Assembly: GCA_018269055.1 (NCBI GenBank)
Contig: JAFDVI010000054.1
Span: 1 to 64,000, forward strand
Direction: 5' to 3'
Length of the DNA: 64,000 nucleotides
From: Acidobacteriota bacterium
Lineage (GTDB): Bacteria; Acidobacteriota; Blastocatellia; RBC074
The notes beneath the pieces were generated by a model. It was not told the DNA's origin. It worked only from the letters and a program-made list of their open reading frames with translations, and did no database searches. Both the position numbers and the translations under genes were made by a program. Each line of letters starts with the position of its first letter. Positions within the stretch are counted from its first letter, which is position 1. This document shows, piece after piece, positions 18,466-29,100 of the stretch.

Positions 18466-21400
18466 ATGATTTCCAATTTTTTTATCAAACGCCCGATCGT
18501 GGCGATGGTCATCTCCATTGTCACGGTGATTGCCGGATTGATTGCCATGCGGACGCTACCTCTGGCGCAGTTTCCGGACATTGTTCCGCCACAAATCATC
18601 ACGTCAACGTCTTACACCGGAGCCGATGCCGTCACAATTGAACAATCCGTTTCGACGCCCTTGGAACAGCAGATGAATGGTGTGGACAACATGCTGTATA
18701 TGCAATCCACCAACGCCAACGACGGCACTGAAGCATTGACCGTCACCTTCGATGTCAACACGGAGGTCAATACAGATCAGGTGAATGTGCAAAATCGTGT
18801 GGCGCAGGCTCAGCCCAATTTGCCCACCGACGTCAGCCAGTTTGGCATTTCCGTGCGTAAATCAACGGGATTGCCGATGTTGGTGATTTCGCTGTTTTCG
18901 CCGAACAAAACTTACGATTCGTTGTTTTTGGCCAATTACGCCAACATCAATATCAACGACACGCTGTACCGCGTTCCCGGCGTGGGCGAAGTGCGCTTGT
19001 TCGGCGCCAGTGATTACGCCATGCGCATTTGGGTCAAGCCGGACGTACTGGCCAAACTCGGTTTGGGAGTGCCGGACATTACGACGGCCGTACGCCAGCA
19101 AAGCAGCGTCAACCCGGCGGGGCAAGTTGGCGCGGAGCCTGCGCCAAAAGGCAAGGAAATGACTTATACCATCCGCGCACAAGGCCGCCTGCAATCGCCT
19201 GAAGAATTCGGCCAGATCGTTGTGCGCTCCAACCCGGATGGTTCCGTGGTGCGGTTAAAAGATGTCGCACGGATTGAACTCGGCGCGTTGAATTATCAAC
19301 AGATTGCCCGCGCCAATGGCCAACCCGGCTGCATCATCGCGGTATTCCAGGCGCCGGGCTCAAATGCCTTGGCCGTCGCCGAAGGTCTGCGGAAAACCAT
19401 TGCCGAACTGAAGACTCGATTCCCGAACGATCTGGATTATTCAATTACGCTGGACACGACAGCTCCGGTGACGGAAGGCATCCGCGAAATCATCAAAACG
19501 CTGGTTGAAGCGATGATTTTGGTCATTCTGGTTGTATTTGTCTTCCTTCAAAACTGGCGAGCGACCTTGATTCCGATGATCGCCGTGCCGGTGTCGTTGA
19601 TTGGAACTTTCGCTGTCTTTCCGTTGCTCGGGTTTTCGATCAACACGCTGTCGCTGTTCGGCTTGGTGCTGGCGATTGGATTGGTTGTGGACGACGCCAT
19701 TGTTGTGGTCGAAGCCGTCGAACACCACATCGAAGAAGGCATGTCGCCACGCGATGCCACGTTTCAGGCGATGAAAGAAGTGTCCGGGCCGGTCATCGCC
19801 ATCGCGCTGATTCTGGCTTCGGTGTTTTTGCCCGTGGCGTTTATGGGAGGCATTCAGGGACGGCTGAACAAACAGTTCGCCGTGACGATTGCGATTTCCG
19901 TACTGATCTCGGCGTTTAACGCCTTAACGCTTTCGCCTGCGCTTTCGGCGCTGTTGCTGCGTCCGCGAAAAGAATCCAGAGGAATCTTTGGCCGCTTTTT
20001 CACTGGATTCAACCAAGTCTTCACAAAAGCCACGCATGGTTTTGTGAATTTAAGCCACGGGTTGATTCGCAAAGCCGTCGTCGGCGTTTTGATTCTCGTG
20101 GGTTTTGCGGCGATCAGCGGTTTGCTGGGCAGAAATCTTCCGACCAGCTTTCTGCCCGAAGAAGATTACGGATATGTCTTTTTGAATGTGCAGCTACCGC
20201 CGGCGGCTTCGCTGGAACGAACCGACGCGGTATTGAAAAAGGTGGAAGCCATTTTGGCCAAAACCGATGGTGTGCAGTATTACAACACCGTCGGCGGATT
20301 CAGTTTGTTGACGCGCGTTTCGGCCAGCTATCAAGGCTTCTTTTTCGTCGGTTTGAAACCCTGGTCTGAACGCCATTCGCCCGATCTGGAAGCAAAAGCC
20401 ATCGTCGCCAAATTAAACGGCGCGCTGGCCGCGCAGATTCCCGAAGCGATGGCGTTTACCTTCATGCCGCCTTCCATTCCGGGGCTTGGCGCTTCGGGCG
20501 GATTTTCCTTTTGGCTGCAAGATCGTAGCGGTGGTTCGGTCGAATTCCTGGATCAAAACCTGCAAAAGTTTTTGGACGCTTGCCGCAAACGCCCGGAACT
20601 GACCGGCGTCAGCTCCGCGTTTTCCGCCTCCATCCCGCAAATTTATGCTGACGTGGATCGCGACAAAGTGCTGAAACAAGGCGTCGCCGTTGGCGATGTG
20701 TACCAAACGCTGCAGGCCTTTTTAGGCGGGTTATATCTGAACCAGTTCAATCGCTTTGGCCGGCAATGGCGAGTCTTCTTGCAAGCCGAAGGCGAGGAGC
20801 GCCGCAGCGATCAGGACATCAAAAATTATTTTGTGCGAAACAACGACGGGAACATGGTGCCGCTGGCGGCACTGGTGACAACGCGCCGCATCAGCGGGCC
20901 GGAATACACCAACCGCTTCAATCTGTACCGCGCGGCGCAAGTCCTGGGCAGCGCCGCGCCCGGTTACAGTTCCGGTCAGGCGATGGCTGCACTGGAAGAA
21001 GTGGCAAAGACAGAGCTTCCGCCGGAGATGGGCTACGACTGGGCTGATTTGTCATATCAGGAAAAACGGGCTTCCGGAGGCGCGCTGACTTCGTTCGCGC
21101 TGTCGCTGGTATTTGTCTTCCTGATTTTGGCGGCGCTTTATGAAAGCTGGTCGCTGCCGTTTTCGGTCTTGCTGACTGTGCCGGTGGCCATCTTCGGCGC
21201 ATTCATTGGAATTATGATTCGAGGTTACGACCTGGACGTGTACGCCCAAATCGGTTTGATCGTACTGATTGGCTTGGCGGCCAAAAACGCAATTTTGATC
21301 GTGGAATTTGCCAAAACGGAACTGGAAAAAGGCCGCGAGTTGGTGGAAGCCGCATTGGAAGGCGCGCGGTTGCGATTGCGTCCGATTCTGATGACTTCGT

Positions 21401-21633
21401 TCGCATTCATTTTGGGATGCGTGCCGTTGTGGATGGCTTCGGGGTCGGGAGCGGCAGGCCGCCGAATCCTCGGCACGGTTGTGATTGCCGGAATGTTGGT
21501 CGCAACCATCTTCGGCGTGTTTCTGATTCCGGTGACGTTTTACGTGGTGGAAAAACTGTCAGGAGGTGGTAAGGCCAAAGCGCCCGTCATCTCTCCAACG
21601 GAACCTGTGACTGGCGACAGCACAAGCGATTAA
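18466..21633 (+). CDS. RND efflux permease, HAE1 (AcrB/MexF-like) family
   Basis: This 1055-residue inner-membrane proton antiporter exports hydrophobic drugs or similar compounds. It has the usual 12 membrane helices and two large periplasmic loops. The N-terminus [18 protein letters not shown] is canonical. Helix 4 carries the proton-relay pair DD in [19 protein letters not shown], and the Lys of helix 10 is in [20 protein letters not shown]. It is encoded between its adaptor and its outer-membrane factor with gaps of 17 and 20 bases, which indicates one transcript. Substrates cannot be predicted. Confidence 0.96.
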   Translation: MISNFFIKRPIVAMVISIVTVIAGLIAMRTLPLAQFPDIVPPQIITSTSYTGADAVTIEQSVSTPLEQQMNGVDNMLYMQSTNANDGTEALTVTFDVNTEVNTDQVNVQNRVAQAQPNLPTDVSQFGISVRKSTGLPMLVISLFSPNKTYDSLFLANYANININDTLYRVPGVGEVRLFGASDYAMRIWVKPDVLAKLGLGVPDITTAVRQQSSVNPAGQVGAEPAPKGKEMTYTIRAQGRLQSPEEFGQIVVRSNPDGSVVRLKDVARIELGALNYQQIARANGQPGCIIAVFQAPGSNALAVAEGLRKTIAELKTRFPNDLDYSITLDTTAPVTEGIREIIKTLVEAMILVILVVFVFLQNWRATLIPMIAVPVSLIGTFAVFPLLGFSINTLSLFGLVLAIGLVVDDAIVVVEAVEHHIEEGMSPRDATFQAMKEVSGPVIAIALILASVFLPVAFMGGIQGRLNKQFAVTIAISVLISAFNALTLSPALSALLLRPRKESRGIFGRFFTGFNQVFTKATHGFVNLSHGLIRKAVVGVLILVGFAAISGLLGRNLPTSFLPEEDYGYVFLNVQLPPAASLERTDAVLKKVEAILAKTDGVQYYNTVGGFSLLTRVSASYQGFFFVGLKPWSERHSPDLEAKAIVAKLNGALAAQIPEAMAFTFMPPSIPGLGASGGFSFWLQDRSGGSVEFLDQNLQKFLDACRKRPELTGVSSAFSASIPQIYADVDRDKVLKQGVAVGDVYQTLQAFLGGLYLNQFNRFGRQWRVFLQAEGEERRSDQDIKNYFVRNNDGNMVPLAALVTTRRISGPEYTNRFNLYRAAQVLGSAAPGYSSGQAMAALEEVAKTELPPEMGYDWADLSYQEKRASGGALTSFALSLVFVFLILAALYESWSLPFSVLLTVPVAIFGAFIGIMIRGYDLDVYAQIGLIVLIGLAAKNAILIVEFAKTELEKGRELVEAALEGARLRLRPILMTSFAFILGCVPLWMASGSGAAGRRILGTVVIAGMLVATIFGVFLIPVTFYVVEKLSGGGKAKAPVISPTEPVTGDSTSD

Positions 21634-21653
21634 GGAACATCAGGAGAAGGAAC

Positions 21654-23066
21654 ATGAAAAAACGATTGATCGCAATCACGCTGATGACCGGTTTGCTCGC
21701 CGGGTGTATGGTCGGCCCGAAATACAACCGTCCAGCCGTAAAACCGCCCGAAGTGTTTCGTGGCGGCCCAGACCCAACGCCGCCTGCCGATCCAGCCTCG
21801 CTGGCTGACCTGAAGTGGTTCGAGTTGTTCAAAGACGACCAACTGCAAGGATTGATTCGCTCGGCTCTGAGTCAAAACTACGATCTGCGCGAAGCCGTTG
21901 TGCGTGTAGAGGCGGCCAGAGCCAATCTGGGAATTACGCGCTCCAATCAATTTCCCGGCATTACCGTCGGTGCAAACGCGACCACGCAGCGCAATTCCCG
22001 CAACGGCAGTTTTGCGTTACCGGAGGGAGCGAGTCAGGAGCGCAACTTCGGCAATGTGGCAATTAACCTGCTGTCGTTCGAGTTGGATGTATGGGGACGG
22101 TTGCGTCGCGCAACGGAAGCCGCCCGCGCAGATTTGCTGGCGGCGGAAGAAAACCGCAAAGCCGTGGTGACGACGCTTGTGGGCGATGTCAGTTCGTCCT
22201 ATTTCAACCTGCTGGAACTGGATGAAGAACTGGAAATTTCCAAGCGCACGCTGGCTTCGCGACAGGAATCGCTGCGGTTGATCAAAGTCCGCGAACAAGG
22301 CGGCGTCGCCACCATGTTGGATGTTCGCCAGGGTGAGCAGTTGGTGTACAACGCGACCGTGTCCATTGCCGACATCGAACGCAGAATTGAACAAACGGAA
22401 AATCAGATCAGTCTGCTGCTCGGCAAAAATCCGATGGAGGTGGCTCGTGGCCGCCGGTTGACCGAACAGGAGCAGCCACCTGCTGTGCCGCCCGGTTTGT
22501 CATCCGATTTGCTGGAACGGCGTCCGGACATTCGCGCAGCGGAACAAAATTTGATTGCAGCAAACGCCATCATCGGTGTTGCCAAGGCAGCCTATTTTCC
22601 GCAAATCAGTTTGACAGGATTTTTGGGCGGGCAGAGTAATCAATTAAACGGGTTGTTCAGTGGCCCCAGTCGCACCTGGAGTTTCGTTCCGCAAATCACA
22701 CAGCCGCTGTTTGTCGCGGGACGGTTGAAATCGAACGTCCAACTGGCAGAAGCGCAGCAGCAAATCGCGCTGGTGCAGTACGAAAAAGCGATTCAAACCT
22801 CTTTCCGCGAAGTTTCGGACGCGCTGGTTCAATATCGCAAGGTTCGGGAAGTCAGCGAACAGCGCCAATTGCTGGTTGGGACGTTGCGTGACCGGTCGCG
22901 GCTGGCGTACCTGCGGTATCGTGGCGGCGTTGACACGCTGCTGAACGCGCTGGACGCAGACCGCGATTTGTTTAGTGCGGAATTGAATTTGTCGCAAGCC
23001 AGACGGGACGAATTGTTGTCGCTGGTTCAACTGTACAAAGCCCTGGGAGGCGGGTGGCAACAGTAG
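21654..23066 (+). CDS. RND outer-membrane efflux lipoprotein (NodT/OprM family)
   Basis: This 470-residue TolC-like channel begins with a lipoprotein signal (LLAGC, Cys18) followed by the family signature MVGPKYNRPAV. Two OEP repeats (about 55-245 and 265-460) form the trimeric beta-barrel plus alpha-tunnel. The DLLERRPDIRAAEQNL and GGVDTLLNALDADRDLF segments are typical of the NodT group. It completes the tripartite pump with the two genes upstream. AGGAGAAGG precedes the ATG. It ends convergent with ppc, 14 bases apart. Confidence 0.95.
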   Translation: MKKRLIAITLMTGLLAGCMVGPKYNRPAVKPPEVFRGGPDPTPPADPASLADLKWFELFKDDQLQGLIRSALSQNYDLREAVVRVEAARANLGITRSNQFPGITVGANATTQRNSRNGSFALPEGASQERNFGNVAINLLSFELDVWGRLRRATEAARADLLAAEENRKAVVTTLVGDVSSSYFNLLELDEELEISKRTLASRQESLRLIKVREQGGVATMLDVRQGEQLVYNATVSIADIERRIEQTENQISLLLGKNPMEVARGRRLTEQEQPPAVPPGLSSDLLERRPDIRAAEQNLIAANAIIGVAKAAYFPQISLTGFLGGQSNQLNGLFSGPSRTWSFVPQITQPLFVAGRLKSNVQLAEAQQQIALVQYEKAIQTSFREVSDALVQYRKVREVSEQRQLLVGTLRDRSRLAYLRYRGGVDTLLNALDADRDLFSAELNLSQARRDELLSLVQLYKALGGGWQQ

Positions 23067-23080
23067 CCTGGCCGGATGCC

Positions 23081-26017
23081 TTATCCTGTATTGCGCATCC
23101 CGGCGGCGATCCCGTTGATCGTCAGCAAAATGGCGTAGAGCAGTTTTTCGTGGTCTTCGGCTGACAAGTTGCCGTTCCGTTTGCGCGCCAACAATTCGAC
23201 TTGCAGGTAACTCATCGGGTCAACGTATGGGTTGCGCACGGCAATAGAACGCTGCAGCACGGGCGAATTGTCCAGCAGATTTTTTTCGCCTGTGATTTGC
23301 AGCACCATGCGGCAAGCGCGGTCGTATTCCGCCGCCAGCAGCTTGAAAATTCGTTGGCCGAGTTTTTTATCGGGCAAGCGGTCGGCGTACTGTCGAGCGA
23401 TTTGGAAATCGGCTTTAGCCAGCGTCATTTCGATGTTGGAAATTGTGCTGTGAAAGAACGGCCAGCGTTGGTACATCTCCCGCACCAAAGCCAAATGCTT
23501 GCGCGGATTTGGCGCCATGAACTTTTCCAGCGCCGAACCGACCGCCAGCCAGCCGGGCAGCAAATGGCGGCTTTGCGTCCAACCGAATACCCAGGGAATG
23601 GCGCGCAAATCCTCCAGGCTTTTCGATCCTTGTTTGCGTTTGGCCGGACGCGAACCAATTCGTAAATGCTGCAACTCCTCGACCGGCGTCGCTTGCGCGA
23701 AGTAATCCATAAACCCGTCGGTGTCGCGCACAAAGCCGCGATAGGCGGCAAATGCTTTTTCGGAAATTTCTTCCATCACCGTTTCCCAGGTTTTCAATTG
23801 GCTGGTACGGTTTTCTTCGTGCGGCAAGCTGGCGGCGATGACAGCGGCGGTCGTCAGTTCCAAACTGCGCATCGCGATTTCGGGCAAGCTGTACTTTGAC
23901 GAAACGACTTCGCCTTGCTCTGTGATTTTAATGCGTCCGGCGACCGTGCCCGGTGGTTGCGCCAGAATCGCTTCGTGGCTGGGGCCGCCGCCGCGACCGA
24001 CTGTGCCCCCTCGACCATGAAACAGTCGCAACTCCACGCCGTGTTGGCGCGCAACTTCCGACAATCGTTCCTGCGCTTTGTACAGTTCCCAACTCGAAGT
24101 CAGAATGCCGCCGTCTTTACTGCTGTCGGAATATCCAATCATTACTTCCTGCAAATCGCCTTGTGAGTTCAGGATTTGGCGATATACCGGATTATCAAAC
24201 AACTGCCGCATCACATCTGGCGCTCGTCGCAAATCGTCAATGGTTTCGAACAACGGCACGACCGCGAGGCCGGATTGAGGGATCAAGGGATTGTCTGTCT
24301 CTCCATCCTTCAGTCTCTCCGTCGTCCCGTCGCCTAAACCCGCCTGTTTTGCCAGCACCAACACTGCCAGCAGATCACTCGCCTGCTGTGTCATGCTGAC
24401 GATGTAGCTGTGAATGGCGCGCTGGCTGATTTCGTCCAGCGCGCGCCGCGCAACGCGAAAAACATTCAGTGTTTCAGTCGTTTCCGGCGTGTAGCTCGCA
24501 TCGGTTGCCACCAATGGGCGCGGCGTGGAAAGTTCCGCGGTCAACCATTCCACGCGCCTGGTTTCACTCATCGCGGCGTAATCGGTTTCCAGACGCAAAC
24601 CTCTGGTGATTTCCGTCAGCGCCGATGTGTGGCGTTGACTATGCTGGCGCAAATCCAGCGCTGCCAGATGAAGTCCAAACACAGTGACCTGCCGCATCAA
24701 CCGATCCACCGAACGAGCCGCCAGATTGGCTTTGTCCGATTGCAGACTGTCGCGCACCAACCGCAAATCTTCCCAAAATTCGGCAGCGGTTTTGTATTCG
24801 CTTTCGCGTGGTTTCACGGATTTTGTAAGCGCGGCGATGATCGGCAGCGCCGGCCGTATGGAAATCAGTTGTTTTGGCGTTTCAATCCGCAATGCGCCGG
24901 CCAAATCGCGATTCCGCTGCAAGGTGTTTTCCAATCGCCGATAAACAAATGAAAGTTTCTGGCGATACGGTTCTTCGGGATTTCGGTCAAAAACTTCTTT
25001 TGCCGTCATCGGCATTTGCTGTTTGTCGCGTTCGATGGAAGCCTGCAACTCGGCATTCGGAGGCGCGAACCGTATGGATTCGCTCAATCGCCGTGACAGG
25101 TCGGCGACCGTGGCCAGATATTTTCTCAGCGTCAGCCGTTGTTGCAATCGCAAGGTTTCCCAGGTGATTTCGGGCGTGACGTTTGGATTGCCGTCTCGAT
25201 CGCCGCCGACCCACGAACCAAATCGCAGGGGGACGGCTCTGTTGCGCAGTTTCACGCCGGGAAAGTGTTTTTCGAGTTGGAATTCCAATTCTTCCAGCAG
25301 CGCCGGAACCGAATCAAACAACGTAGCGTCGAAGTAATAGAGTGCGTTGTTGACTTCGTCCAAAACCTGCATTTGCGAATGGCGAACTTCATCCGTTTGC
25401 CAGATGGATTCGACTTCGGCGGCAAGCTGTAACGCCAGATCATTTTGTTGCCGCTGTGGCAGGTTCGGTTCGTCAATCGCCGATAGCAAATCGGAAAGCC
25501 GCCGGTGTTTTTCCAGCAAAGTACGACGCGCGGCTTCGGTCGGATGTGCGGTCATCACGGGCACAATGTCCAATCCGTCAATTACGCGTTGCATCCGCCT
25601 GCGCAATTCATTTTCGGAAATCGTCGAGTTTTCGGTTTTGATCCGGTGGAAGGTGCCGGCAATCGAACCTCTTTGTGGTTGGTCGGGCGTGTGCAGTTCG
25701 TAAAATCGTTTGCGGCGAATTCGGTGATGTTGTTCGGCGATATTGACCAATTGAAAATATACGGAGAACGCACGAATGACGCCGATGGATTCATCCGAAC
25801 TCAAGCCGTGCAACAAATTTTTTAATCGGCGTTCAACGGGCGGCGAATGTTTGGCTCTCAGTTGTTTGCACAGGGCGCGCACCTGCTCTTCGCTGTCGAA
25901 GAGCTTTTTTCCGCCCAATCGTTTTAACGTCTCTCCCAGCAAATCGCCCAGGCGGCGAATGTCATTGCGCAAAGGTAAATCTTTTTCCGGTTTCGTCATA
26001 CCCATCTTTTTGTTCAT
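23081..26017 (-). CDS. ppc: Phosphoenolpyruvate carboxylase with an extra in-frame insertion
   Basis: PEPC makes oxaloacetate from PEP and bicarbonate, replenishing the TCA cycle. The protein is about 978 residues, longer than the usual 880-930. Key motifs are intact: catalytic His in VMTAHPTEAARR (near 158), GSWVGGDRDGNPNVT, GYSDSSKDGG, FHGRGGTVGRGGGPSHEAI with the catalytic Arg-Gly-Gly loop, and C-terminal NGIAAGMRNTG. After VLAKQAGL an unusual hydrophilic run GDGTTERLKDGETD is encoded by a purine-rich repeat (24293-24334), before the conserved VVPLFETIDDLR. The start at 26017 (MNKKMGM) is preferred over an upstream frame start at 26149 that overlaps the divergent gene; ATGs 4 or 6 codons later are possible. 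Confidence 0.95.
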   Translation of the reverse strand: MNKKMGMTKPEKDLPLRNDIRRLGDLLGETLKRLGGKKLFDSEEQVRALCKQLRAKHSPPVERRLKNLLHGLSSDESIGVIRAFSVYFQLVNIAEQHHRIRRKRFYELHTPDQPQRGSIAGTFHRIKTENSTISENELRRRMQRVIDGLDIVPVMTAHPTEAARRTLLEKHRRLSDLLSAIDEPNLPQRQQNDLALQLAAEVESIWQTDEVRHSQMQVLDEVNNALYYFDATLFDSVPALLEELEFQLEKHFPGVKLRNRAVPLRFGSWVGGDRDGNPNVTPEITWETLRLQQRLTLRKYLATVADLSRRLSESIRFAPPNAELQASIERDKQQMPMTAKEVFDRNPEEPYRQKLSFVYRRLENTLQRNRDLAGALRIETPKQLISIRPALPIIAALTKSVKPRESEYKTAAEFWEDLRLVRDSLQSDKANLAARSVDRLMRQVTVFGLHLAALDLRQHSQRHTSALTEITRGLRLETDYAAMSETRRVEWLTAELSTPRPLVATDASYTPETTETLNVFRVARRALDEISQRAIHSYIVSMTQQASDLLAVLVLAKQAGLGDGTTERLKDGETDNPLIPQSGLAVVPLFETIDDLRRAPDVMRQLFDNPVYRQILNSQGDLQEVMIGYSDSSKDGGILTSSWELYKAQERLSEVARQHGVELRLFHGRGGTVGRGGGPSHEAILAQPPGTVAGRIKITEQGEVVSSKYSLPEIAMRSLELTTAAVIAASLPHEENRTSQLKTWETVMEEISEKAFAAYRGFVRDTDGFMDYFAQATPVEELQHLRIGSRPAKRKQGSKSLEDLRAIPWVFGWTQSRHLLPGWLAVGSALEKFMAPNPRKHLALVREMYQRWPFFHSTISNIEMTLAKADFQIARQYADRLPDKKLGQRIFKLLAAEYDRACRMVLQITGEKNLLDNSPVLQRSIAVRNPYVDPMSYLQVELLARKRNGNLSAEDHEKLLYAILLTINGIAAGMRNTG
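24293..24334 (-). repeat. Purine-rich repeat inserted in frame in ppc
   Basis: On the coding strand this segment shares the GACTGA-(A/G)-GGATGG core and the GACAGAC word with the intergenic repeat at 7639-7755. It encodes an extra loop of about 14-20 residues in PEPC that is absent from typical family members, placed just before the conserved PLFETIDDL block. Confidence 0.55.
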
Positions 26018-26127
26018 AATGTAATCTCGCTTGGCGAGGAAAGTACCGCGAGCCTTAATAATCGGCAACTTGCCAGGCGGACTTCCAAAACCTGCTCGCT
26101 GTGTGAATACGATTTGAGGTACAAACA

Positions 26128-29100
26128 ATGCAACTGGTTCAGCCGTCAAAAGCTTTGGCGTTTTTCCTGATCACTCTGATTTCAATTCCGCAATCCTTGC
26201 TTGCCCAAAAAATAGGGCGTGCGCCTCAAATCAAAACACAGCGAGTGGCTGAAATTTCCTTCGCCATCAGCGATTTGTTGAGAGAACACCCATTGGATCC
26301 ATGGTCATCGGACGAGGTTGATTCTGCCGCGAATCCCACTGGCGATTCGGAGGAAGAGAAACCGCCTGCCGATGATGCGCCGATTGAAAAGCTGGTCGCT
26401 TATTGGAGCAATCGTGGATATTCGGATTTTGAAAGTGGCGATCCCAAACCTTCGGACAAAGTTCGCCAACGATTGCTGGAAGCATTTGAAAATCGCCCAT
26501 GGCTTTCGCCCGGATTGATTAGTCTGCTGCCTGATACGGAAGACACTTATGACCGGTTGTACCGGTTGCTCAACGAAGATCCGAACGATCAATCAGGCTG
26601 GAAAAACATGGTCCGGATGAAACTGAAACATAGCAGTTCGTATTTTCGCGAAGACCTGCTCAACGATGTTCGCAATCTCGGAAAATTCAATTATGCAGAC
26701 CTCTCATCGTTACGTGCACTGATCAAGCTGGATTGGGACGCTGCCAAACCTTATGCCGAGGAAATGGCCAGAAATCCATTGCCCAACACGGCCACAGAAG
26801 CCCAAACGTTAATTTATGACCAGGCTTGTCAAGCGAATGATTCCGCTTTGGCAGAGTCCCTGCGTGCCCAGTTGAAAATCGTGGTCGCAAACCAATTGGC
26901 CTCGCCTCAAGCCAGGCAAACGGCGTTAAATAGTTTGCTCAGAACCGAATGGAGCGGGCGCGAAGAATGGTACATTTCCTTGTTTTCCGATCTATCCTTG
27001 TCGGGCGTTCAATTGGAGGAAAGGCGAACCGACGAAACAGCAAAATCGGATTCCAGAGAAGGGGCGCGCCGCAAAATCCCTTTTCCTGTTGCGGATGAAC
27101 AGATCGGGATGAATTTTCTATGGACGGGAATGGTCAACAACGATCCCAAATTGATTTCCGCCATCACCGGCTTAATTGGGAATGGCGACCGCGCAGTCCA
27201 TTTGGCGGCGGTCAGTTGTTTGACGCAATTCGTGGCGAATCAGGACGGGTTCAAAGAACAGCGATTACAGGTAGCGCGCATTTTGTTGCCCTGGTTGAGC
27301 CAGCCGGATTGGGGCGGCGTAACGGAACGGTGGGCATATATTGAAAGTTTGGCCAAGCTGGATTTGCCGGAAGCTGTGCCGGGATTGATCTGGGTGCTGG
27401 ATTACGATCCTGTGCCGGAAAATCGCGCGACTGCGGCTGATGCCTTGATCCGGTATAAAAATCCTCAAGCGATTCCGGCACTGCGTCGTGCGCTGAACCG
27501 TGAAAACGAGGATATGCTCCGCGAAAGCATCATCCTCGCGCTGGCCAAACTCGGCGGATTTGCGGATGCCGAAGCGGCGGCGGCCATTGAAGCGTATTCC
27601 CAGCGCGTGTTGACCGAAGAAGGCAAGGCAGAAATTGAAGCGATTCGAGAAGGAGCGTCGGAGGCAAAACTGCCTTTACAAATCAGCATCGGCGCGGTCT
27701 ATGCCGAAAGCGAGAATGTGGAAATTTCGGATGGATTGGCAACATTGCTGTTCAATCGCGCCAAAGCTCTGCGAAAAACCCAGCCGGAACTGGCCCGTAA
27801 AATTCTTTTGATCGCACAAAACTCCAATGGCATTGTCGCCGATCTGAACCTTGTGGATTGCATTGCCGAAGGTTGGGTGGATGTCGAATCACTTAAACTG
27901 GCGCTGGGAACGCGCCCGCGATTGCGAAAGAACGTCGGCGACAAATTGGAAGAGTTGTACAAACAGGGCGGGTATCAAACCGGAATTGCCGCTGTCCTTT
28001 TGGAAAACGAAGACAATCGGCTGAAAGTGTTGAACGGACGCGACGCAAATGCGCAATTGGCGTTGTTGGCCGCCGCCCGGTACGCGCGCGAAAAACTGCC
28101 GGTGGAACTTGTCGGCAAAATTCTGAATGCCAATGCGACGGTGGCTTCTGCCAGTGCCACAGCGAAGGCCGCCGAAAGTTATTTGGAAGCGCGGGACAAC
28201 GCCGAAGCGCGCAAATTGGTTTGGGCGCGTCACCCAGGCGAAGCGAAAATTCTGGGCGAACAGTTCGTTTTCGACATGCCGCCGGGCGTGACGTTGCCGA
28301 TCAACAGTTGGGAAGAAAGAATGCGGAAAGAAGTCCGCAGCCCCGATGGCCCGGAAGAAATTTATGCCGTCGTTCCCAGCCAGAATCCGGAAGTGTTCAA
28401 CAGCATCATCATCAGAGTTCGCAAAACCGCTGACGGTCCGCGAGGAGAAATCAGTCTTCAGCAGGCCGAAGGGCGTCGTCAGTTTCGATTGCTCACTTCG
28501 GACGAGTTGCAGGAATTGAAGGAATTCACTTCCCGCGACGACATCGAAAACATGAAGCACGAGCATCAACCTGGCGAACAGATGTATGTGCAACACGGAG
28601 TTCCGCCCTTTTTTGAATATCTGCGGTTGACCAAAGACGGCGGTCGCAGAATCAAACTTGCCCAAGTGCGCCGCGCGCCCAAAAAAGACGCCACGGTGCA
28701 GGAGCAGCTTGCCGGGTTGTTTTACAGATTGAGCCGAACCGGCGATTTTCGGTTGCGCTATGTTCTGGAAGACAAAATCCCCGGTGTCGAAGTGCTGGTC
28801 GCCGAAGACAAACGCCAGGTGTATTCGATTTGTCAGGACGCCAGTCAACTCAGCGTCATGGTGTCGGTTGAAATTGCCGATCCGAACCTTCCGCCGGAAA
28901 GAGGATTTGAATGGCGTTCGCTGGTTGACGGACGCCTGGGAGCGCCGATTGATGAACCGCCGAATTGCCAACCCGGAACTGCTGTTTGGAACCGTAGCGA
29001 CTGGGTTCGGGAAATGCGGATGAAATTCGGCACGATGTTCGATGCCAAAGCCAAACAAGGCAATGTTTGGTACGCGCAAGCCAATGCGGACAATGAACCC

